Shown: piece after piece, positions 9,870-18,038 of the stretch
How the letters are laid out: each line of letters starts with the position of its first letter
Numbering within the stretch: the stretch's first letter is position 1
Assembly (NCBI RefSeq): GCF_030128875.1
Contig: NZ_CP124620.1
Span: 2,046,001 to 2,110,000, forward strand
Reading direction: 5' to 3'
DNA from: Stenotrophomonas sp. BIO128-Bstrain
GTDB taxonomy: Bacteria > Pseudomonadota > Gammaproteobacteria > Xanthomonadales > Xanthomonadaceae
Length of the DNA: 64,000 bases
Position numbers and translations under genes: made by a program
Notes under the pieces: generated by a model
The model's database searches: none
What the model saw: the letters and a program-made list of their open reading frames with translations, nothing else
Told to the model about the DNA's origin: nothing

Positions 9870-11387
9870 TCAGCGCAGCGACAGCGGCGCGCTGAGGGGC
9901 GAGGTCGCGCCCAGCGCGGAAGTCGCGGTGGCGGTCACGGTGGCGATGTCGGCCGTCTCGCCGGTGGTCGGCAGCGCCAGCGTGAAGCGGCCCTGCCCCT
10001 GCGCATCGGTGAGCGCCTCGACCGTGCCGAGCAGGCGTTCGGCTTCGCGACCGTCGGCGGCACGGTTGCCGAACACTTCCACCTGATAGCGCTGCCCGGC
10101 CACGCCGTGAAGCACACCTTGAACCGTGCGCGCGGCACCACTGCCCTGCACCGCCTGCAACGTCGGCGCGGCCTGGCCGAGATTGGGCGCCGGTTGGCAC
10201 TCGGCCTGGCCCGGCGCGGTGCAGATGCGCGCGCGCTTGGCCGGATCATTCTCCACTCCCCGCCCGCGCGAACCGATGAAGCTGGCGTGCTCCAGCCCCG
10301 GCACACCGAACACGATCGCGCCACGCGGCTGGCCCGTGGCGCAGGCACCACCGGCTTCACAGCGCTCGATCTTCAGCCCGTTGCCGAATATCCGGTTGGC
10401 GCTGAACCGGTTCGGTGCGCTGACCGGCTGGGGTCGCACGGCAATGCCGATCCCGTTGCCGGTGATCGTGTTGCCGTCGACCACGTTTTCGCTGCCGGTG
10501 ATGCTCAGCCCGATCGAGTTGCCGCTGAAGGTGTTGGCCGCGATGTAGTTGCGGTTGCCCCAGTTGATCTGCAGGCCATCGGAGTAATCGACGAAGCGGT
10601 TGCGTACCACTGTGTTGTCGTTGCCCCACAGGATCTCGATGCCCTGCGACGGTTCGGGATTGGCCGCCGTAGACTGGAACAGGTTGTCGGCCACCAGGTT
10701 CCAGGCGGCACCACGGGTCAGCTCCAGCCCATCGCCGTTGTCCACGAACTGATTGCGTACGATCCGGTTGTGCACCGTGGTGGTGGCCGTGGACTGCCCC
10801 TTGCCATCGTCGCCGGTGAGCATGATCCCGGCACCGCCCTTGTTGGCGACGATGCGGTTGTCATGGATCTCGTTGTGGCTGCTGCGGTTGATCAACACGC
10901 CGATGCAGAAGTTCCGGACTTCCAGCCCGGTCAGTTCCACGCCGCGGGTATCGCGCAGGACCAGCCCCGGCAACGTAGTGGTACGCACGTTGGTGCCGGA
11001 CTGGCCAGGTTCGGCTCCCGTGCAGGCATCGGTGCCGGTACCGGTGACGTAGGCCGAGCCGTCGATGGCGACGTACTGGCCATCGCGTGCCCACGACGTA
11101 CCGACGATCTGCACCGGCCCGACGATCTCCGGCAGCGGCGTGGCCGGACGGATCACGTAGGGGGCGTTGCCCACCGCGGCAATCTCGATCCGGTAGCGCC
11201 CCGGCGCCTGGTTGGCGGTACTGATCGCCCAGCGCAGCGAGCCCGGGTTGGCATCATCGGCATAGCGCTCCACCCGCAGCACCTCCAGTGACGTGCGCGC
11301 AGGCTCGGCCTGGAAGGCCTGCGCCAGCGATGGCAGCACGGCAAGCAGGGACAGGGAAACAGCAGACAGACGGCAACGCATGCGCAT
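9870..11387 (-). CDS. Secreted right-handed beta-helix protein, candidate QuiC-type dehydroshikimate dehydratase
   Basis: This is a 505-residue exported protein. The start at 11387 (MRMRCRLSAV) gives a clean signal peptide ending near LAQA. Residues of about 130-360 are repeated beta-helix coils rich in N, G and I/V (for example NRIVRNQFVDNGDGLEL and NRNYIAANTFSGNSIGL), the pectin-lyase-like fold. A C-terminal beta domain follows. It is the first gene of the qui-like run, followed by a porin and a secreted dehydroquinase. Acinetobacter QuiC, a periplasmic 3-dehydroshikimate dehydratase of similar size, sits in such a cluster and, to my recollection, is a beta-helix protein. That makes QuiC function plausible but unproven; a polysaccharide lyase-like role is the alternative. 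Confidence 0.6.
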   Translation of the reverse strand: MRMRCRLSAVSLSLLAVLPSLAQAFQAEPARTSLEVLRVERYADDANPGSLRWAISTANQAPGRYRIEIAAVGNAPYVIRPATPLPEIVGPVQIVGTSWARDGQYVAIDGSAYVTGTGTDACTGAEPGQSGTNVRTTTLPGLVLRDTRGVELTGLEVRNFCIGVLINRSSHNEIHDNRIVANKGGAGIMLTGDDGKGQSTATTTVHNRIVRNQFVDNGDGLELTRGAAWNLVADNLFQSTAANPEPSQGIEILWGNDNTVVRNRFVDYSDGLQINWGNRNYIAANTFSGNSIGLSITGSENVVDGNTITGNGIGIAVRPQPVSAPNRFSANRIFGNGLKIERCEAGGACATGQPRGAIVFGVPGLEHASFIGSRGRGVENDPAKRARICTAPGQAECQPAPNLGQAAPTLQAVQGSGAARTVQGVLHGVAGQRYQVEVFGNRAADGREAERLLGTVEALTDAQGQGRFTLALPTTGETADIATVTATATSALGATSPLSAPLSLR

Positions 11388-11499
11388 ACTCCGCACAGGG
11401 AAAGGGACTCCGGCGGTCTTCCCCTGCACCTGGCTTCAGTACCGGTCCGGTACTGCCCTCGCCCGCCAGAGGTGGATCGCTTGGAACGGGATTGAAAGT

Positions 11500-11560
11500 A
11501 GGTTTATCGCACCGCACCATTCAAGTGCGTTTATCGACTATGCGTGCGATTATCGAACAT
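11500..11560 (-). promoter_or_regulatory. Predicted PcaR-like operators upstream of the beta-helix/porin/quiB run
   Basis: The minus strand carries an exact GTTCGATAATCGCAC at 11558-11544, identical to the pseudomonad PcaR box as I recall it. Two related cores follow it; on the plus strand the TTATCG cores start at 11504, 11531 and 11550. The spacing puts them about 110-170 bp upstream of the beta-helix gene start. The rest of the 11388-11695 gap has no gene. An IclR-type regulator outside the window is the expected binder. Confidence 0.6.
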
Positions 11561-11695
11561 CGCCCGTACGACCATTGTCGTAGACGCAGGCACGGCGACG
11601 CGCACGGCCCAGCATCAGCCAGGCGGCATCAAGGCAGAATTCACGGGTGGAAACGTCCGATGGCGGGCAGCAACCAGGGCAGCGCCCGTACTGCC

Positions 11696-13261
11696 CTATG
11701 AGCTGCAGGACAGCATCGAGCAGCCGGCCTTCTCACGGGCCCACTCGGGCCGCTTGCCCGCGAAGTGCTCCCGCCCGGGCTGTACCTCATACGGGCGTCG
11801 CAACACCTCCAGCAGCGTGTGCACACCGCTCGGATCGCCCTGCTCTGCCTGCTCGATCGCTTCCTGGGCCAGCCAGTTGCGCAGCACGTACACCGGGTTG
11901 GCGCGGCCCATCTGCTGCCGCCGCGCCTGCGCGCTCAGCCCATCGGCGCGCAGCCGCGCCGCGTACTGCTGCAGCCACGCCTGCAATGACGGCAGCACCG
12001 CTTCCCGGCGTGCCGGGCTGTAGAACGCGTCTTCCAGCACCGCCACCGACGGCGCGGCGGGATCGAGATCCATCAGGCCACGGAAGGCGATGGTCATGTC
12101 CATCTCCCCCTCGTGCAGGATCTCCAGCCACGCGGCCATCAGCGCCATATCGTCATCGCGGCAGGTGTCCAGGCCCAGCTTGGCGGCGATGTCGGCGCGC
12201 TCGCATTCGGCGTGCGCCTGCTGGAAACGCGCCAGCCCGTCATGCAGCGGGGTGACATCCTCGAACAGCGGTGCCAATGCCTGCGCGAGCCGGGTGAGAT
12301 TCCAGTACGCCACCTGCGGCTGCGTGCCGAAGCGATACCGCCGGCCCTGCGCATCGGTGGTGTTGGGGGTCCACTCCGGATCGTAGTCCTCAACCCAGCC
12401 ATACGGGCCGTAATCGATGGTGAGACCCAGAATCGACAGGTTGTCGGTGTTCATCACGCCGTGCACGAACCCCACGCGCATCCAGTGCGCGACCAGGACG
12501 GCGGTGCGTTCGCAGATCTCGGCGAACCAGCGTGCATGGCGCGCCTGGCCGGCGTCGGCCAGCGCAGGGAAATCACGCGCGATGCAGACATCGGCCAGTT
12601 GCCGCAACAACGGGGTGTCGCCGCGCGAGGCCGGCAGTTCGAACGTGCCGAAACGGATGAAGGACGGCGCGACGCGGCAGACGATCGCGCCGGGTTCGGC
12701 CTGCGGATGACCGTCATAGAACATGTCACGCACGACCGCATCGCCGGTGCCGACCAGGCTCAACGCGCGCGTGGTCGGCACGCCGAGGTGATGCATCGCC
12801 TCGCTGCACAGGAACTCGCGGATCGACGAGCGCAGCACCGCACGCCCATCGGCACCGCGCGAGTAAGGCGTGCGCCCGGCGCCCTTCAACTGCAGTTCCC
12901 AGTGCGCCCCTTCCGGGGTGAGCAGTTCGCCCAGCGAGATCGCACGGCCATCGCCGAGCTGCCCCGCCCAGTGGCCGAACTGATGCCCACCGTAGTTGGC
13001 CGCCCACGGTGCCATCCCGGCATACAGCGCATTGCCGCCGAACACCCGTGCGAAGTCCTCGCTCTGGATCAGGTCCTCGCCCATGCCCAGCAGCGCGGCC
13101 ACGTCCGGCGAGTACGCCAGCAGCTGCGGGGCGGCGACCGGGGTCGGCATCACCGAGGACCACGCGGCCTGGCGCACCTCGCGCACGCGCGGGCCGGTTT
13201 CCGGATCGCCGGGCAGGTCACGGATGAAGCGGTTATCGAAACGCAGGGGCTGGGTGCTCAT
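11696..13261 (-). CDS. selO: Protein adenylyltransferase SelO
   Basis: This is a 521-residue pseudokinase-fold enzyme that transfers AMP to protein hydroxyl groups. Kinase-like active-site sequences are clear: the [19 protein letters not shown] stretch holds the catalytic/metal-binding Asp-Asn and the DYG motif, and [23 protein letters not shown] is near the N-terminus. The chain ends in CSS, where the eukaryotic homologue has selenocysteine-Ser-Ser, so the redox cysteine is kept. A start two codons upstream (13267) is equally possible. It stands alone between the qui-like promoter and a GST gene. Confidence 0.92.
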   Translation of the reverse strand: MSTQPLRFDNRFIRDLPGDPETGPRVREVRQAAWSSVMPTPVAAPQLLAYSPDVAALLGMGEDLIQSEDFARVFGGNALYAGMAPWAANYGGHQFGHWAGQLGDGRAISLGELLTPEGAHWELQLKGAGRTPYSRGADGRAVLRSSIREFLCSEAMHHLGVPTTRALSLVGTGDAVVRDMFYDGHPQAEPGAIVCRVAPSFIRFGTFELPASRGDTPLLRQLADVCIARDFPALADAGQARHARWFAEICERTAVLVAHWMRVGFVHGVMNTDNLSILGLTIDYGPYGWVEDYDPEWTPNTTDAQGRRYRFGTQPQVAYWNLTRLAQALAPLFEDVTPLHDGLARFQQAHAECERADIAAKLGLDTCRDDDMALMAAWLEILHEGEMDMTIAFRGLMDLDPAAPSVAVLEDAFYSPARREAVLPSLQAWLQQYAARLRADGLSAQARRQQMGRANPVYVLRNWLAQEAIEQAEQGDPSGVHTLLEVLRRPYEVQPGREHFAGKRPEWAREKAGCSMLSCSS

Positions 13262-13298
13262 CCGCATGAAATGGGGGCAGCCGGGCTGCCCCGCAAGC

Positions 13299-13991
13299 TC
13301 AGCGTGAACCGCCGCCCAGGTTCAACGGACCGCCCCGCTCCACCGCACGCTGGTAGGCCGGGCGCTGTTCGATCCGGGTCAGGTAGGACTGCAGCCGCGG
13401 ATAGGCGGCCATATCGCCCCCTCTCGCGGCGGCGGCCTGGATCGGGAAACTCATCTGGATGTCCGCTGCGGTGAAGCGCTCACCGGCAAACCACGGCGAC
13501 TGGCCCAGCTCGCGCTCCATCCAGTCCATGTGCAGCTTCACCTGCGGCCCCACGAACCCCTTCAGCGCCTTGTCGGCGATGGAGCGTGCGATCGGCTTGG
13601 CGAAGAACGGCATCGGCGCATTGCGCAGCCGCGAAAACACCAGCGTCATCACCAGCGGCGGCATCGCCGAGCCTTCGGCGTAGTGCAGCCAGTAGCGATA
13701 ACGCACGCGTTCGGGCGCCTGGGCCGGCATCGGCTCGGGCGAGAGCTGGCGGCCGCTGTCATAGCGGTCGGCCAGGTATTCCAGGATCGCGCCGGATTCA
13801 GCCAATACCAGTGCATCGTCCTGCAGCACCGGGGACTTGCCCAGCGGGTGCACGTCACGCAGCGCCTGCGGTGCCAGCCAGGTCTTGGGATCGCGCTGGT
13901 AGTTGACCACCTGATACGGCAGGCCCAGCTCTTCAAGCATCCACAGCACGCGCAGCGAGCGCGAGTGGTCCAGATGGTGCACCTTGATCAT
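13299..13991 (-). CDS. Glutathione S-transferase family protein
   Basis: This is a 230-residue protein with an N-terminal thioredoxin-like half ([29 protein letters not shown]) containing the Ser-rich GSH-binding start, the [19 protein letters not shown] segment, and an all-helical C-terminal half. The SRSLRVLW motif suggests a serine/beta-type bacterial GST. I chose the ATG at 13991; the open frame extends 27 codons further, but those do not fit the GST fold. The substrate is unknown. It is probably a monocistronic gene between selO and the cold-shock gene. Confidence 0.85.
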   Translation of the reverse strand: MIKVHHLDHSRSLRVLWMLEELGLPYQVVNYQRDPKTWLAPQALRDVHPLGKSPVLQDDALVLAESGAILEYLADRYDSGRQLSPEPMPAQAPERVRYRYWLHYAEGSAMPPLVMTLVFSRLRNAPMPFFAKPIARSIADKALKGFVGPQVKLHMDWMERELGQSPWFAGERFTAADIQMSFPIQAAAARGGDMAAYPRLQSYLTRIEQRPAYQRAVERGGPLNLGGGSR

Positions 13992-14088
13992 CGACGGTTC
14001 CGCAGGGGCAAAGCGGCATCCTAACCGGGTGGCTGACACGATGACGTCTTCAACATGCGCCGCGTCGACCATGGCCAGGCATCGCCCA

Positions 14089-14122
14089 ATAAAAAACGCC
14101 GGAAGCTTTCGCTTCCGGCGTT
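14089..14122 (-). terminator. Rho-independent terminator of the cold-shock gene
   Basis: A 12-bp perfect stem (14095-14106 with 14111-14122, loop of 4) is followed on the minus strand by a run of T residues. It lies 31 bp after the csp stop codon. Confidence 0.9.
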
Positions 14123-14152
14123 CAAGGCGACCTTACGGTTGCGGGGGGTCGA

Positions 14153-14362
14153 TTAGACCGCCTGCACCTGGTCAGCCTGCATACCCTTCTGGCCCTGCAC
14201 GGCGACGAAGGTCACCTTCTGGCCTTCCTGCAGCGACTTGAAGCCGGTGCCCTGGATCGCGCGGAAATGCACGAAGAGGTCCGGGCCGCTTTCCGGGGTG
14301 ATGAAGCCGAAGCCCTTGGCGTCGTTGAACCACTTCACGGTGCCCTGCTGACGATCAGACAT
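14153..14362 (-). CDS. CspA-family cold-shock protein
   Basis: This is a 69-residue single cold-shock domain that binds single-stranded nucleic acid as an RNA chaperone. RNP1 is KGFGFI (16-21) and RNP2 is LFVHF (29-33). A good Shine-Dalgarno AGGAG lies 9 bases before the ATG. The approximately 300 bp upstream (14363-14663) contain no gene; much of it is probably the long structured 5' leader typical of csp genes, shared with the divergent promoter of the yaiI-like gene. Confidence 0.93.
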   Translation of the reverse strand: MSDRQQGTVKWFNDAKGFGFITPESGPDLFVHFRAIQGTGFKSLQEGQKVTFVAVQGQKGMQADQVQAV

Positions 14363-14663
14363 GTACTAACTCCTGAAACAATAGTTGAAATAATCGCGGC
14401 CGCCGCGTATCGGAGCCGAGACTGAGTTGCAGGCGTTGGTAAAGCGGATCGATGAGCAGATCGTGAGATCAACTGCACCAGGCCACGATTCACGGTGACC
14501 CTAGCAAACACAGTGTGGGTGACGATACTCGTGTTTTACCGAAAAAGCGATAGCTGGTTTATTCAGCCATCCTCCCCTTCCCGCCTGACAGGACAAGGGG
14601 TCGGGCGATCCTACACGAAACCGGAGCGCCTATTCAGATTTTTCCTACCTTAAGATCAGCCAA
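14363..14663. promoter_or_regulatory. Divergent csp / yaiI-like intergenic region with long csp leader
   Basis: This 301-bp gap has no open frame worth calling. The csp side shows the Shine-Dalgarno and a long leader. On the plus side a TTAAGAT -10-like hexamer at 14648-14654 lies only about 9 bases before the next ATG, and no ribosome-binding site is seen there. The csp promoter itself was not located with confidence. Confidence 0.5.
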
Positions 14664-15137
14664 ATGACCGATGCCCCGACCCCTAAAGTTCATATCTGGG
14701 TGGACGCCGACGCCTGCCCGGCCGTCATCAAGGAGATCCTGTTCCGCGCCGCCGAGCGCGCCGGGATCGAGATGACCCTGGTCGCGAACCACTGGCTGCG
14801 CACTCCCCCGTCCCGTTTCATCCGATCGGTACAGGTGCCGCCAGGCCTGGATGTGGCTGACAGCGTGATCGTCGAGAGGGTCCGGCCGGGCGACCTGGTC
14901 GTCACGCAGGACATCCCCTTGGCCGCCCTCGTCCTGGATAAAAAGGCCGTCGCGCTCAACCCGCGTGGCGAGCTGTACACGCCCGACAACATGGCCGAGC
15001 GCCTGTCCATGCGCAATTTCATGGAGGAACTGCGCGGCTCGGGCATCCAGACCGGCGGGCCGGCGCCCCTGCACGCGCGCGACAAACAGGCCTTCGCCGC
15101 GCAGCTGGATCGTTGGCTGGCCAAGCGTTCAGTGTGA
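14664..15137 (+). CDS. YaiI/YqxD-family protein (DUF188)
   Basis: This is a 157-residue cytoplasmic protein of the UPF0178/DUF188 family, which has a PIN/FLAP-nuclease-like fold with an acidic site and no settled function. The family motif WVDADACP is at 12-19 and the conserved [12 protein letters not shown] follows about residue 80. The ATG lies directly after a -10-like hexamer with no Shine-Dalgarno, so the message may be leaderless. Confidence 0.9.
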   Translation: MTDAPTPKVHIWVDADACPAVIKEILFRAAERAGIEMTLVANHWLRTPPSRFIRSVQVPPGLDVADSVIVERVRPGDLVVTQDIPLAALVLDKKAVALNPRGELYTPDNMAERLSMRNFMEELRGSGIQTGGPAPLHARDKQAFAAQLDRWLAKRSV

Positions 15138-15185
15138 TGAACCGCCAGCTGGATGAAGGTCCGGCGTGGCCCAGGACCGGTATCG

Positions 15186-15277
15186 GTAGTGCCGGCCGCT
15201 GGCCGGCTCTTCCTCAACACCTGCTGACGACAGGATCTACCCATGGACCCTGGCAGCCGGCCAGCGGCCGGCCCTAC
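15186..15277. repeat. Inverted pair of SMAG-type (GTAG) palindromes
   Basis: Two short palindromes face each other: 15186-15209, starting GTAGTGCCGGCC on the plus strand, and 15255-15277, starting GTAGGGCCGGCC on the minus strand. Each folds to a GC-rich hairpin. They fill most of the convergent gap, may act in transcript ending, and the second one supplies the TAG stop codon of the neighbouring pseudouridine synthase gene. Confidence 0.85.
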
Positions 15278-16158
15278 AGGTGGAGCGACAGCCCGCTGGA
15301 GAACGTGCGCCGCTCTCCGTTAAACGGGTCATCGAACGCCAATTCCTTCGCCAGCAGCTGCAGCGGCACCCCCGCCGGCGCATCCGCGCGCAGCTCCGGG
15401 TACAGATCGTCCCCCAGGATCGGCGCGCCCAGCCCCGCCATGTGCACGCGCAACTGGTGCTTGCGGCCACTCACCGGGTGCAGCCGGTAACGCCAGACCG
15501 GCCCGGTGCGCTCGATCACCTCGATGCGGGTCCGGGCATTGGGCTCGCCGGTCACCTCGGCCATGCGGAAAAACGGCTCGCCCGGGACCAGCCGGGTCTG
15601 GCGCTCAAGCGGGAACGCCACCTGCGGCAGGGCCGGCGCCAGGGCTTCGTAGACCTTCTCGATGCGCCGCTCGCGAAACAGGCGCTGGTAGGCATCGCGG
15701 CTCGCTGGCCGGGTCGAGAACAGCACCAGCCCGGCGGTCAAGCGGTCCAGGCGGTGCAGCGGCACCAGGTCGGGGTTGCCGGTGCGCGCCACCAGCCGCG
15801 CCAGCAGGGTCTCGCGCACGTAGCCACCCGCCGGGGTGACGGGCAGGAAGTGCGGCTTGTCGGCCACCAGCAGCTCCGCGCCCTGATGGACGATGGCCTC
15901 GGCGAAAGGAATCACCGGCTCATCGGCCACTTCACGGAAGTAGACGATCTCCAGCCCGACCTGCCAGGGATGATCCGGAGCGAGCGCCCTGCCCTGCGCA
16001 TCCTGCACGCGCCCACGGGCGAAGCGGCCCACCCACTGCGCGCGGTCGATGCGCGGGAAGCGCGCACACAGCCCGTCCAGCAGGCTCGGCCAGTCGCCGG
16101 GCGGCAACTGCAGGCGACTGGGCGCGGGGGTGGCAAGGATCGGATCGGACGGACTCAT
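15274..16158 (-). CDS. RluA-family RNA pseudouridine synthase
   Basis: This 294-residue protein converts uridine to pseudouridine in RNA. The catalytic motif HRLDRLTAGLVLF places the nucleophilic aspartate at residue 138. The later conserved segments GRKHQLRVHMAGLGAPILGDDLYP are intact. No S4 domain is seen. The target (rRNA or tRNA) cannot be told from sequence; it resembles the TruC/RluA-like group. Its stop codon TAG is the GTAG head of a SMAG repeat, so the repeat inserted at or reset the 3' end. Confidence 0.9.
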   Translation of the reverse strand: MSPSDPILATPAPSRLQLPPGDWPSLLDGLCARFPRIDRAQWVGRFARGRVQDAQGRALAPDHPWQVGLEIVYFREVADEPVIPFAEAIVHQGAELLVADKPHFLPVTPAGGYVRETLLARLVARTGNPDLVPLHRLDRLTAGLVLFSTRPASRDAYQRLFRERRIEKVYEALAPALPQVAFPLERQTRLVPGEPFFRMAEVTGEPNARTRIEVIERTGPVWRYRLHPVSGRKHQLRVHMAGLGAPILGDDLYPELRADAPAGVPLQLLAKELAFDDPFNGERRTFSSGLSLHL

Positions 16159-16199
16159 GGCGAACCATTATCATGGCGCTCTTTGTTTCAGGTATCCCC

Positions 16200-16751
16200 A
16201 TGGCCCTCACCGCCACCATCCGCAAGGCCGAACTGCAGATCAGCGACATGGACCGCGGCTACTACGCCAGCCATACGCTGACGCTGGCCCAGCATCCGTC
16301 CGAAACCGACGACCGCCTGATGGTGCGCCTGCTCACCTTCGCGCTGAACGCCGACGACCGGCTGGAGTTCGGCCGCGGCCTGAGCGTGGATGACGAACCG
16401 GACCTGTGGCGCCGCGATTACACCGGCGACATCGAACTGTGGATCGAGCTGGGCCAGCCGGACGAGTCGCGCCTGCGCAAGGCCGCCGGCCGCGCGCGCG
16501 CGGTGCAGCTGGTCACCTACGGCGGCCGCGCCGCCGACATCTGGTGGGACCGCAACGCCTCCGCGCTGAAGAAGCTCGCCACGCTGGAGGTGATGGACCT
16601 GCCGGGCGAGTTCGTCACCGAATGGGGCGCGCAGATCGAACGCACGATGCAGTGGGACGTGCAGATCCAGGACGGCGAAGTGCAGTTGACCTCCGACAAG
16701 GCCCAGCTCAGCGTCATCCCCACCTGGCGCAAGCAGAAGCCGCAGGCCTGA
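16200..16751 (+). CDS. yaeQ: YaeQ family protein
   Basis: This is a 183-residue protein of the YaeQ family, which has a PD-(D/E)XK nuclease-like fold; E. coli YaeQ has been linked to RfaH-type anti-termination suppression, but its biochemical role is unclear. The start MALTATIRKAELQISDMDRGYY aligns with the E. coli N-terminus, so I used the ATG at 16200 rather than the ATG nine codons upstream. It ends 10 bp before the flavoprotein gene and probably shares its transcript. Confidence 0.9.
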   Translation: MALTATIRKAELQISDMDRGYYASHTLTLAQHPSETDDRLMVRLLTFALNADDRLEFGRGLSVDDEPDLWRRDYTGDIELWIELGQPDESRLRKAAGRARAVQLVTYGGRAADIWWDRNASALKKLATLEVMDLPGEFVTEWGAQIERTMQWDVQIQDGEVQLTSDKAQLSVIPTWRKQKPQA

Positions 16752-16761
16752 GCGCGCTGAG

Positions 16762-17946
16762 ATGTCCGTGATCCGATGCGATGTACTGGTGATCGGCGCC
16801 GGCGCGGCCGGGCTGATGTGTGCGATGACCGCTGGCAGGCGCGGGCGCATGGTGCAGGTGATCGACCATGCCAACAAGGTCGGCAAGAAGATCCTGATGT
16901 CCGGCGGCGGGCGCTGCAACTTCACCAACACCGGCACCACGGCCGCCAACTTCCTGTCGGCCAACCCGCATTTCTGCAAATCCGCGCTGGCCCGTTACAC
17001 CCCCTGGCACTTCATCGAGATGGTGGAGCGGCACGGCATCGCGTATCACGAAAAAGAACTGGGCCAGCTGTTCTGCGACATCTCCTCCAGGCAGATCGTG
17101 AAGATGCTGGTGGACGAATGCCAGGCCGCCGGGGTGCAGATCCGCACCGACTGCGGGGTGCAGAAGGTCGAGCGCGGCGCGGACGGTTTCCACGTGCACA
17201 CCGCGCAGGGTCACTTCCACGCCGCCTCGCTGGTGGTCGCCACCGGTGGCTTGTCGATCCCGAGCATGGGCGCCACCGGCTTCGGCTATGAGCTGGCCCG
17301 CCAGTTCGGCCACGAGGTTCTGCCGACCCGGGCCGGGCTGGTGCCGCTGACCTTGAGCGGCAAGCACCAGGAGCGCTTCAACGAGCTCAGCGGCGTCGCC
17401 CTGCCGATCGAGGCACGCTGCAACGGGGTCGAGTTCCGCAATTCGATGCTGATCACCCACCGCGGCATCAGCGGCCCGGCGATCCTGCAGATCTCTTCGT
17501 ACTGGCAGCCCGGCGATGAGCTGCGGCTGGACCTGCTGCCGGGCCAGGACGCGCTGGGCTGGCTGCGCCGGATGAAGGCCGAGCGCGGCGCCGCCGAGCT
17601 GCGCACGGTGCTGTCCGAGGTGCTGCCGCGGCGGCTCGCGCTGCGCCTGTGCGAGCACTGGCTGCCGGACCGGCTGGTGCGCCAGATCGATGAGCCGCAG
17701 CTGCGCGAGGCGGCCGATCTGCTGCAGAATTTCCCGCTGGTGGCCAGTGGCACCGAGGGCTACCGTACCGCCGAGGTGACGCTGGGCGGGGTCGACACCC
17801 GCAAGGTGTCCTCCAGTACCTTTGAATCGCAACTGGTTCCCGGCCTGCACTTCATCGGGGAGGTGCTGGACGTGACCGGCTGGCTGGGGGGCTACAACTT
17901 CCAGTGGGCCTGGGCCTGTGGCCATGCCGCGGGCAGCGTGGCCTGA
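16762..17946 (+). CDS. HI0933/YhiN-family flavoprotein (NAD(P)/FAD-dependent oxidoreductase)
   Basis: This is a 394-residue protein with an N-terminal Rossmann motif VIGAGAAGLMCA for FAD, the family block KVGKKILMSGGGRCNFTNT, a central insertion domain, and the C-terminal signature GWLGGYNFQWAWACGHAAG. This group (HI0933-like, BaiN-related) consists of FAD enzymes whose substrate in most bacteria is unknown. It follows yaeQ by 10 bp. The weak upstream signal suggests co-transcription. Confidence 0.9.
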   Translation: MSVIRCDVLVIGAGAAGLMCAMTAGRRGRMVQVIDHANKVGKKILMSGGGRCNFTNTGTTAANFLSANPHFCKSALARYTPWHFIEMVERHGIAYHEKELGQLFCDISSRQIVKMLVDECQAAGVQIRTDCGVQKVERGADGFHVHTAQGHFHAASLVVATGGLSIPSMGATGFGYELARQFGHEVLPTRAGLVPLTLSGKHQERFNELSGVALPIEARCNGVEFRNSMLITHRGISGPAILQISSYWQPGDELRLDLLPGQDALGWLRRMKAERGAAELRTVLSEVLPRRLALRLCEHWLPDRLVRQIDEPQLREAADLLQNFPLVASGTEGYRTAEVTLGGVDTRKVSSSTFESQLVPGLHFIGEVLDVTGWLGGYNFQWAWACGHAAGSVA

Positions 17947-18038
17947 GCCGGGACCCGCGTTCCGTGATCGGCTACGGTTTGCCGCATGGACGTAGTCACA
18001 CGCATCGTGTATCAAGTTTGCAGTCCGGGGAGTACTGA

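Noticed and set aside
9081-11291. 736-codon open frame on the plus strand across the porin and beta-helix genes
   Set aside because: Antisense shadow of two well-supported genes; composition is Gly/Ala/Arg/His-rich with no domain.
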